Source: Oncomelania hupensis | Taxonomy: Eukaryota; Mollusca; Gastropoda; Littorinimorpha; Pomatiopsidae | Direction: 5' to 3' | Assembly: GCA_036898135.1 (NCBI GenBank) | Contig: CM072526.1 | Location: forward strand, 5,510,224-5,574,223 | DNA: 64,000 nucleotides | Shown: positions 1 through 8,088 of the stretch, one piece after another | Numbering within the stretch: position 1 is the stretch's first letter | Layout: the number at the start of each line of letters is the position of its first letter | The notes under the pieces: generated by a model | Database searches by the model: none | What the model was told of the DNA's origin: nothing | What the model saw: only the letters and a program-made list of their open reading frames with translations | Position numbers and translations under genes: made by a program

Positions 1-2
1 AT

Positions 3-1024
3 GACCTGATCGTGAAGGAACAATTTCTCAATGCCTGTCACAAGGACCTAGCGACCCGCTTAGAAAAACAAAAGCTGCAGACGCTTAAAGATGTGACTGA
101 GGCTGCTGAAAGATATTTCATCGCTCATGGGAAAACCCTGGGGCCACCCAGCGCGACGAAACATTTTCAGAAGACTGGAAACCATGGGAACCAGATCCAG
201 GGGAGACAGACGAGCCAGAGACAGACGGACTCCACGCCTCCTCCCAGGGAAGGGCATTCAAGGGGCTGCTTCACCTGCAACGCTACAGACCACAGAGCGG
301 CTAACTGTCCTCAAAACAAAAGTAGCGGACAGCGGAGCAGTACGGACAATTCAGCGGCGGGCAACCGGCAGAGGCGGTTCTCCTATCAACGGCAAACCAG
401 TAGATCTGACCATCAAGTGTGCGGCGGGAGTGTCATTCTTCCGAGTGAGACCGAGCGCACAGCTACCCCTGCGGACGTGCAAGAGTGCATGACTGATGGC
501 CAACTCCTCCTTGCCAACGGGAAATCCATCCCCGTCGTCGCCAGCGCAGCTGTGACCGTACAGAACATGCCTGTTTCCAAGGGACGCGTCCGAAATCATG
601 AAGTGATTGTTTTAAGAGACTCTGGCTGTAGTGGGGTCATTGTCAGAGAAGATCTAATCGCTAAAGAACAGTTCACTGGCGATTCAAAATGGACACTTAT
701 GGCCGACAGCAAATGTGTGAGAGCGCCAGTTGCGAAGATTCATGTCAACACCCCTTTCTACATAGGCGAAGTCGAAGCGGTTTGCCTGAAGAAGCCGCTG
801 TATGATTTGATGATCGGGAATATCGACGGCGCGAGACGACCCGACGACCCCGATCCAGAGTGGAGTCCTGCCTCAACTCAACACGTCGAGGTTGTGGAGG
901 AGGATCCATTGCCGTTTCCCGATGGAGACCTTACAGAGCTGCTACGGGACAATGTGGTTACTCCGGCTCAGCCCTGCCGACCAGAGATCGTCGGTGCTGT
1001 TACTACCAGGGCCCAGGCCAAGAG
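3..1024 (+). pseudogene. Gag-protease fragment of outer retrotransposon A2 (5' part)
   Basis: Open reading frame running in from the window edge and interrupted at 1024 by the LTR of element A1. It encodes the C-terminal part of a retrotransposon Gag, a CCHC zinc knuckle (CFTCNATDHRAANC, spacing C-x2-C-x4-H-x4-C) and a retropepsin-like segment with the active-site motif DSG in VLRDSGCSG. It is nearly identical to residues about 245-582 of the A1 polyprotein at 2243-5761. The frame resumes at 13503 after the inserted element, so the two pieces were one gene. The 5' LTR of A2 lies outside the window. Confidence 0.9.
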
Positions 1025-1661
1025 TGTTACGTTGAAACGCAAATGGTAGTATGTCGGAAGCGCGCACGATAGATCTAATCGTTTCGTTTTGCAAAGTATT
1101 CAATAATGGAGTTTATTTACCTTTGATTTGAGTTTGCATTGTTGTTAGGAGAGGCTTTGTATAACGTTGATAATTTTCGTTGGTCGATATTGTCGGAGAA
1201 TACTCTGGATTTCCTTGTTTACCATCGATCGAAGGTTCGGGACGATTGTCGAAGTAAGGGAAGGTTCGGGGTATGTGTGGAGAGATGAATGACGTAAGTC
1301 AGTGATGACGATCTTTTATTCGATTGGTGGCAGTGCGTCATTTCTACTGTATTCGAAATCTTTCCGGAAGAGAGAGAGATTATAAAATCGTGTGCCGAGT
1401 TGCTGTTGGGAGATAGTAAAGTTGTTGATAGTGATTTGGGAAGTTGCTGTGAAAGTTGTTGAGTTGAGTTGAGAATTGTATGCAGTTGTTGGTGTGTGCT
1501 GAATAAAAGTGGAAAACTTCATACGTCGACTTTGTGACTTGTATGCTGTTTGGACGGGTTGCGTGGATAAACGAATCTGAGTTACACAACTATCAGGAAT
1601 TCAAGCATCGGGGCTGAATCAGATACTGATAGAAAACACCATCATCGAACTGAGTGTAACA
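1025..1661 (+). repeat. 5' LTR of element A1
   Basis: 637 bp with 6-bp inverted termini (TGTTAC...GTAACA). It contains a TATA-like TATAAA at 1381-1386, after a GA-rich stretch, and a polyadenylation signal AATAAA at 1502-1507, giving a plausible U3-R-U5 layout. Identical by eye to the two parts of the 3' LTR (6075-6263 and 13055-13502). The A2 copy at 15618-16255 is more diverged. Confidence 0.92.
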
Positions 1662-1664
1662 TTT

Positions 1665-1682
1665 TGGGGGTCAAGCCGCGAT
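1665..1682 (+). other. Primer-binding site of element A1
   Basis: Three bases after the LTR the sequence TGGGGGTCAAGCCGCGAT begins with TGG, complementary to a tRNA CCA end, as in Ty3/gypsy elements. I did not recognise which tRNA it matches. Confidence 0.6.
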
Positions 1683-2091
1683 TCACGCCATAGCCAAGGG
1701 TTCAACTGCTACAACAAGCGAGTCAACGTTAGGAGAGGCAGTCATCGAGGGTAGCCGCCAACGAGTTGCGTCGAGAGGGGCCAACATACTGGGACTACAT
1801 CACCGATAGGTTCGGGTTGACTGCAAGGGCGTGTAGTCGCTGAAGAGTTGCTTCGTGAGCGAACAACAGATCGGGACTACGTGGCTACCGTAAGACTACG
1901 TCGAGGGACAGTCTCGGAGCTACATCGCCAGTGTTACAGCGAGCGTCGAGCGGACGTCGCGTCTACTTCAGCACAGGAGCGTGTACATCAACACCAGCGT
2001 GGTGCAGCGTCGCATACGACGAGGACAGCGGGGCCTGCGTCAGCGAAAGCGACTAGTGACAAGCATCAGCGCTACTGCAGAAAGCGTGCTG

Positions 2092-2234
2092 TTCTAGAAC
2101 AGTCTAGAAAGGTACAGCACAGTCAAGAACTTTCCAGAAAAAAAGAACTCTACAGTCAAGAACTTTCTAGAAAAAGAACTTTCTAGAAAAAGAACCTTCT
2201 AGAAAAGAACTTTCTTTAAAAGAACTTTCCAGAA
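2092..2234 (+). promoter_or_regulatory. Cluster of heat-shock-element-like motifs in the A1 leader
   Basis: Six copies of TTCnnGAA lie in 143 bp just upstream of the gag ATG: TTCTAGAA at 2092, 2165, 2181 and 2197 (the last three spaced exactly 16 bp) and TTCCAGAA at 2132 and 2227. TTCTAGAA is the core of the HSF1 binding element. Whether it is functional is unknown. The same RLE-rich repeat continues into the coding region (AAGCGTCTAGAA), so the array may be a by-product of coiled-coil repeat expansion. Confidence 0.5.
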
Positions 2235-2242
2235 GCATCAAG

Positions 2243-5200
2243 ATGGCTGACTTCTGGCAGAAAGGGGTTGAACTGAATCTAAAAGGCAAGCAGCTGACGG
2301 AGTACGTCAAGTCTCAGGAGAGAATACGAGAAAGAGAATTGGAAGAGAAGCGTCTAGAAAAAGAAATAGAACTAGAACAGAAGCGTCTAGAAGTAGAAGA
2401 GCAGCGTCGCCGTGAAGAACGAGAATTAGAAGAGCAGCGTCGCCGTGAAGAAAGAGAATTAGAACAGAAGCGTCTAGAAATTGAACAGCAGCGGCAAGAA
2501 AAAGACAGAGAATTCGAGCTGAAGCGTCTTGAGTTCCAGCTAGAAATGGCGCGTATCCAGCAACAGCAGAATGCGCCACAAGTTATCAGTGACAACAAAG
2601 CTCCAAAATTGCCAGCATTCGTCGACGGGAAGGACCAGATCGACAGCTATCTGGCGAGATTCGAAAGGTTCGCCGAAAGCTCCAATTGGCAACCTCGAGA
2701 CTGGGCGATTCGACTAAGTGCACTTCTGACAGGGCAAGCGCTCGAAGTTTACACCAGACTGTCGAACGATGACGCCAAAAACTACGACGTCTTGAAAGAG
2801 GCCCTGTTGCAGTGCTACAACTTTACAGAGAAGGGCTACCGTAAACGCTTCCGTGAATGCCGGCCTAAGTCAGACGAGACGCCAAAGCAGTTTGTGGAGC
2901 GCCTGTCGTCATATCTACACAAGTGGGTGGAGTTATCAGGCGAAAGCAAGTCTTACGACAGTCTCCATGACCTGATCGTGAAGGAACAATTTCTCAATGC
3001 CTGTCACAAGGACCTAGCGACCCACTTAGAAGAACAAAAGCTGCAGACGCTTAAAGATGTGACTGAGGCTGCTGAAAGATATCTCATCGCTCATGGGAAA
3101 ACCCTGGGGCCACCCAGCGCGACGAAACATTTTCAGAAGACTGGAAACCATGTGAACCAGATACAGGGGAGCCAGACGAACCAGAAACAAACGGACTCCA
3201 CGCCTCCTCCCAGGGAAGGGCATTCAAGAGGCTGTTTCACCTGCAACGCTACAGACCACAGGGCGGCTAATTGTCCTCAAAACAAAAGTAGCGGACAGCG
3301 GAGCAGTACGGACAATGCAGCGGCGGGCAACCGACAGAGACGTTTCTCCAATCAACGGCAAACCAAAAGATCTGACCATCAAGTGTGCGGCGGGAGCGTC
3401 ATTCTTCCGAGTGAGACCGAGCGCACAGCTACTCCTGCGGACGTGCAAGAGTGCATAACCGATGGCCAACTTCTCCTTGCCAACGGGAAATCCATCCCCG
3501 TCGTCGCCAGCGCAGCTATGACCGTCCAGAACATGCCTGTTTCCAAGGGACGCGTCGGAAATCATGAAGTGACTGTCTTAAGAGACTCTGGCTGCAGTGG
3601 GGTCATCGTCAGAGAAGACCTAATCGCTAAAGAACAGTTCACTGGCGATTCAAAATGGACACTCATGGCCGACAGCAAATGTGTGAGAGCGCCAGTTGCG
3701 AAGATTCATGTCAACACCCCTTTCTACATAGGCGAAGTCGAAGCGGTTTGCCTGAAGAAGCCGCTGTATGATTTGATGATCGGGAATATCGACGGCGCGA
3801 GACGACCCGACGACCCCGATCCAGAGTGGTGTCCTGCCTCAACCCAACGCGTCGAAGTTGTGGAGGAGGATCCATTGCCGTTTCCCGATGGAGACCTTAC
3901 AGAGCTGCTACGGGACAGTGTGGTTACTCTGGCTCAGCCCTGCCGACCAGAGATCGTCAGTGCTGTTACTACCAGGGCCCAGGCCAAGAGAGACAAGATG
4001 TCTACGCCACTGAAGGTCGCCGACAACTCCAAAGCTGCCATCGTGGACAGAGATAAGCTGATCCAGCTCCAGGAAGCTGATAGCACTTTAAACAAGTACA
4101 GGAACCGCCAAGACCACGTGACCAAAGGCAGTGGTACGGTCTATTTTGAGGTGAAGGCCAAGATCCTGTATCGAATCTTCCAGCACCCGAGGGTCAACGG
4201 AGGGAAACCACTACGTCAAGTCTTGGTACCGTTACCCCTAAGGCGCCAGGTGATGGAAGTAGCGCATGACTCAATCATGGGAGGTCACCTGGGTATCAAG
4301 AAGACGTCGGATAGAATCCAGGCGGTGTTCTACTGGCCAGGACTTCATGCGGACGTCAGCCGATTCTGCCGATCATGTGACATTTGCCAGAAGACCATAC
4401 CTCGAGGAACGGTCCCGAAAGTGCCTATGCAGAGGATGCCTCTGATCGACCGACCTTTCAAGAGGGTGGCCTTAGACTTAATCGGCGAAATAAGACCTCC
4501 GAGTGAAGAAGGTCATCGGTGGGTACTGACTTTAGTGGACTATGCGACTCGGTACCCAGAAGCAGTGCCACTGAAGAAGATTGACACTGAAACTGTAGCA
4601 GAGGCACTAGTGGACATGTTCAGTAGACTTGGAGTGCCTGAAGAGATCCTGACAGACCTCGGGACGCAGTTCGTCTCTGACTGCATGAAGGAGGTCAACA
4701 GACTGCTGAGCATCCGGCATTTAACTACGACACCCTACCATCCAATGTGCAACGGGCTTGTCGAGAAGTTCAATGCTACGCTGAAGTCCACCCTGAAGAA
4801 ACTGTGCAGCGAGCAGCCCAGACAATGGCATCGTTACATCAACGCCTTACTTTTCGCCTACAGAGAAGTACCGCAGGAGTCCACCGGCTTCTCTCCGTTC
4901 GAACTGCTGTACGGAAGAACCATCCGAGGGCCGATGCACATCCTGAAAGAACTGTGGACGAAAGAAGTAGACACCCCAGAGGTGTTTGAGCTACGGGAGA
5001 AGCTGGAGCAGACTCTCGAGATAGCCAGAGAAAACCTGAAGAGGTCCCAGGACTGTGGAAAGCACTACTATGATCGTAGGGCTGTGAACAGGAAGTTCAA
5101 ACCTGGCAACAAAGTGCTGGTGCTGCTACCTACTGATCACAATAAGTTGCTGATGCAGTGGAAAGGCCCGTACGAAGTGGAGACCGTGGTGGGGATCAAC

Positions 5201-5761
5201 GACTACAAGGTGAAGGTCAGTCAGCATTCCAAGATATACCACGCCAACCTCCTTAAGCTGTACGTAGAAAGGCCATCAGAGACTGTGCACGCAGCCACAG
5301 CAGCTGTGACCGACAACAGCTTTGACAGCGAGGAACTGTTGGAACTGGGAGACTTCCACAGCAAAGAAGTTATCGATGATGTTAAGCTAGGACCAGGCTT
5401 GACGGAAGGTCAAAAGTTGGAGCTCAAGGACTTTATGGGCGAGTTTTCCCCTAGCTTCAATGATGTCCCAGGCTCTACGACTTTGGTCGAACATGAAGTC
5501 CACACCCAGACCTGGAAGGAGCATCTGCAGACCTTGAGGGAGCTGTTCCACCGTCCCGCAGAAGCCAACCCGACCGTGAGACCCAGCGAATGCATTCTGG
5601 GAGCTGACAACGTCTACTGCGTCGGACATCCGACGGAAGAAAAAAACAACGGAGGATGCACTGACTCCAGGAAAGCCCACGAGATCATCGTCTTTGACCC
5701 TGGGCCGATGACAACCGCAACTGACGAGGGCGTCGTTACCTTGCGGATGAAAGAATATTGA
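2243..5761 (+). CDS. Gag-protease-integrase polyprotein of element A1, RT core and RNase H deleted
   Basis: 1172 codons. Order of domains: charged coiled coil (about 20-110, rich in RRREEREL repeats); retrotransposon Gag (about 117-290); CCHC knuckle 331-344; retropepsin-like DSG at 448-450; integrase HHCC finger (H675, H682, C712, C715); integrase core with D745, D805 and E841 (DD35E); GPY/F module (WKGPYEV near 974). After the integrase comes only the entry to reverse transcriptase (LTEGQKLEL near 1053, LVEHEV near 1082), joined directly to the late RT segment TWKEHLQTLRELF (1092 on) ending at VGH; the YxDD core and RNase H are missing. Copy A2 has the same junction. Compared with A2 it lacks a 7-residue segment after EVDTPE. 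The integrase looks intact; reverse transcription would have to be supplied in trans. Confidence 0.93.
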   Translation: MADFWQKGVELNLKGKQLTEYVKSQERIRERELEEKRLEKEIELEQKRLEVEEQRRREERELEEQRRREERELEQKRLEIEQQRQEKDREFELKRLEFQLEMARIQQQQNAPQVISDNKAPKLPAFVDGKDQIDSYLARFERFAESSNWQPRDWAIRLSALLTGQALEVYTRLSNDDAKNYDVLKEALLQCYNFTEKGYRKRFRECRPKSDETPKQFVERLSSYLHKWVELSGESKSYDSLHDLIVKEQFLNACHKDLATHLEEQKLQTLKDVTEAAERYLIAHGKTLGPPSATKHFQKTGNHVNQIQGSQTNQKQTDSTPPPREGHSRGCFTCNATDHRAANCPQNKSSGQRSSTDNAAAGNRQRRFSNQRQTKRSDHQVCGGSVILPSETERTATPADVQECITDGQLLLANGKSIPVVASAAMTVQNMPVSKGRVGNHEVTVLRDSGCSGVIVREDLIAKEQFTGDSKWTLMADSKCVRAPVAKIHVNTPFYIGEVEAVCLKKPLYDLMIGNIDGARRPDDPDPEWCPASTQRVEVVEEDPLPFPDGDLTELLRDSVVTLAQPCRPEIVSAVTTRAQAKRDKMSTPLKVADNSKAAIVDRDKLIQLQEADSTLNKYRNRQDHVTKGSGTVYFEVKAKILYRIFQHPRVNGGKPLRQVLVPLPLRRQVMEVAHDSIMGGHLGIKKTSDRIQAVFYWPGLHADVSRFCRSCDICQKTIPRGTVPKVPMQRMPLIDRPFKRVALDLIGEIRPPSEEGHRWVLTLVDYATRYPEAVPLKKIDTETVAEALVDMFSRLGVPEEILTDLGTQFVSDCMKEVNRLLSIRHLTTTPYHPMCNGLVEKFNATLKSTLKKLCSEQPRQWHRYINALLFAYREVPQESTGFSPFELLYGRTIRGPMHILKELWTKEVDTPEVFELREKLEQTLEIARENLKRSQDCGKHYYDRRAVNRKFKPGNKVLVLLPTDHNKLLMQWKGPYEVETVVGINDYKVKVSQHSKIYHANLLKLYVERPSETVHAATAAVTDNSFDSEELLELGDFHSKEVIDDVKLGPGLTEGQKLELKDFMGEFSPSFNDVPGSTTLVEHEVHTQTWKEHLQTLRELFHRPAEANPTVRPSECILGADNVYCVGHPTEEKNNGGCTDSRKAHEIIVFDPGPMTTATDEGVVTLRMKEY

Positions 5762-5789
5762 CTGTGTGGATGAACTAAGAATATTGGTA

Positions 5790-5990
5790 ATGACAGACTT
5801 GAAAATGAAAAACGTTGACTGGGTAAATGATCTGTGAACATTGACAGTATCCAGAAAGATTTGCAGATGAGAAACATTGACTCTGTGTGAATGAACTGTG
5901 AACATTGACAGTATCCAGAAAGACTTGCAGATGAGAAACTTTGATTCTGTGTGAATGAACTGTGAACAGTATTCAGACAGTCTGAAATAA
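5790..5990 (+). repeat. Imperfect ~62-bp tandem repeat in the A1 3' region
   Basis: About three units built around TGTGAACATTGACAGTATCC and GCAGATGAGAAAC..TTGA, between the ORF stop and the polypurine tract. A homologous array sits at about 15330-15535 in A2. Confidence 0.75.
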
Positions 5991-6061
5991 GTCTTAATTC
6001 TGAACTTTGTTTGTGCATTACGTTTCAACGTTGTTGAAAGAAATTGGGTAAATTTCTTCTT

Positions 6062-6074
6062 GAGTGGGGGGTTA
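6062..6074 (+). other. Polypurine tract of element A1
   Basis: GAGTGGGGGG directly precedes the 3' LTR start at 6075, the expected place for the plus-strand primer. Confidence 0.7.
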
Positions 6075-6263
6075 TGTTACGTTGAAACGCAAATGGTAGT
6101 ATGTCGGAAGCGCGCACGATAGATCTAATCGTTTCGTTTTGCAAAGTATTCAATAATGGAGTTTATTTACCTTTGATTTGAGTTTGCATTGTTGTTAGGA
6201 GAGGCTTTGTATAACGTTGATAATTTTCGTTGGTCGATATTGTCGGAGAATACTCTGGATTTC

Positions 6264-8033
6264 TGTCACTGCCACGACTCTATCCGGGCAGACGCCACAA
6301 ACAAACACCTTACACACGCAGACAACCCAGACAGAATGACAGTTTCCCGCAGACGTGAAGGGATGAAAACACAACGAATATATATACAACTTTCAAGCTA
6401 TTTATTCATTCATACCACACACTCATACACATACAACATTTACACATGAAACGAGAAAAATGGTGATGGAACAATCAATGGATCAATGAGCAATGAAATG
6501 GAAATGTCAGATGAACGGGGGTTGCTGATCAACCACGTCTAACTAACGACTGTGCAACGCCAATGTCCGGGCACAGAGGGGGCAAGAGTCAAGAGGGGGA
6601 CAAATAAAGAACGAGCCGACCTGATAGTAGGGTGTCCCCGTTGACGCCTCCGAAAGGTAGCTGCCTCCTCGTTGTGGTTGACGCTGGACTGTCGCTGGTA
6701 AGTCCGGCGTAGTGGTGTAGTCACTCCCTCCGTCGCCGACGATGACGATGATAATGATGATGATGGTGACGCTGTAGTTGCGGCGGCCCTGCCGCCGTCG
6801 ACGCCTCTCAGCCTGACTCCCCCTGTCGGCTACCTCGTAACGCCGAGGCTAGGTCCCGCAACGGACGTCACAATCACGCGGGAAAGATGGGGTGGTGGAA
6901 AGATGAGGATGTCAACAAACGTGGACGTGGACGAACGGGTGGTGATGATGATGTGGGTCCAACGACCGGATGTCGTCGTCGTCGTCGCACTGGAGAGTTT
7001 GACGAACTTCTGAGCGACGAACAAAGACTCTCGATGATGAACCTTCGACGACTTTCGAACCTGCAACATGCTTGCCGTATTGTTAATGTCATGTCCACCC
7101 GATTCTGTCCCCCTCCCTCCTCACACTCTCCCCCCTTACTACACTAACTAATTCCTGTATCTTGAGGAAGCGCCACTGCCGTTCATTTCACTTCCCTTGA
7201 CTACTTTCACTGACTCTTGTAATCAACACATGATTCAAAAACTAAATGACATTATGAAAGCATGAAATGAACAATGCTGCAAATGAATACATGAAATCAT
7301 CAACACATTATCCATCTTGAGCAACCGCAACCTCAACAACAGCAACCACTTCCATCCTACCTTCATCACACTTCACCCCCATTCTCCTCCCTCATTCTCC
7401 CTCCTTCAGTCGCACCCTTCCTCTCCTCAGTACAACCATACTCCCCCCAGCCTCACGCACAGCTATCGTTCAACACCCCAAACAGCCAGCCATTGGTCAT
7501 TAGCACAGTAAGGAAAATCACCATCACACTCACCCAACGGCTCGACTGTAAAAGTACCTGTAGCTAGCCAGCCTCACACTGCTTGCCTACACAGTACTCC
7601 AAGTAGGGTAAATCCAGTGCGTAGTTTCCATTAGTGGATAATGCCTCACACTAAATTACCACACTGCACAAACTTTGCTATATTATAGCTGCACTCCAAT
7701 CTGAGAGCTAAACTACAAAACACAGCACCTTTTCCAACTAGTATACTCTTTTTGGAACCAGTTACTATTATCCGTTAATAACTGTCCCCCCTACTTTTCC
7801 AGAACAACCAAAACACCCAGAGCAACAAAACAACCCGGTCTACACCGTAGCTCTGCCAAACCTGTTCTGACTAACAGTGAACACTTTCCCAACTGGCTGG
7901 CCAAACTATGCTGTTCAAAGATCACGCTTTCCACGCACATAACCATACATACGACACCGCGCAGTTACTACCCCAACTCATAACTCCCCACCCGCACTTA
8001 CTACCCAGTTTCCACACAGGCTGCCCTGTGACA
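6264..8033 (-). repeat. 3' LTR of element B
   Basis: 1770 bp, TGTCAC...GTGACA. On the coding (minus) strand it has a polyadenylation signal AATAAA (6401-6406). It contains several short open frames on both strands with biased composition, but none resembles a known protein and they are not annotated as genes. Confidence 0.9.
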
Positions 8034-8048
8034 CACCCCCCTCCCAAG
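8034..8048 (-). other. Polypurine tract of element B
   Basis: On the minus strand, GGGAGGGGGGTG abuts the 3' LTR, in the expected position. Confidence 0.7.
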
Positions 8049-8088
8049 ACGAAACTACGCAGAGTTCAAAACTTAATCTTCCACAGGG

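Noticed and set aside
1848..2186. 112-codon frame in the A1 leader as an extra gene
   Set aside because: Lies in the untranslated leader, has no homology, and ends in the HSE-like repeat; probably chance.
2307..2598. Minus-strand Leu- or Ser/Arg-rich open frames in the A1 gag region
   Set aside because: Mirror frames of the plus-strand coiled-coil repeat; no homology and no element logic on that strand.
6874..7147. Arg/Asp-rich frames in the B LTRs (duplicated at 11890-12163) as a small accessory gene
   Set aside because: Present on both strands in a low-complexity stretch (CGT/GAT runs) of an LTR; conservation between the two copies reflects LTR identity, not coding constraint.
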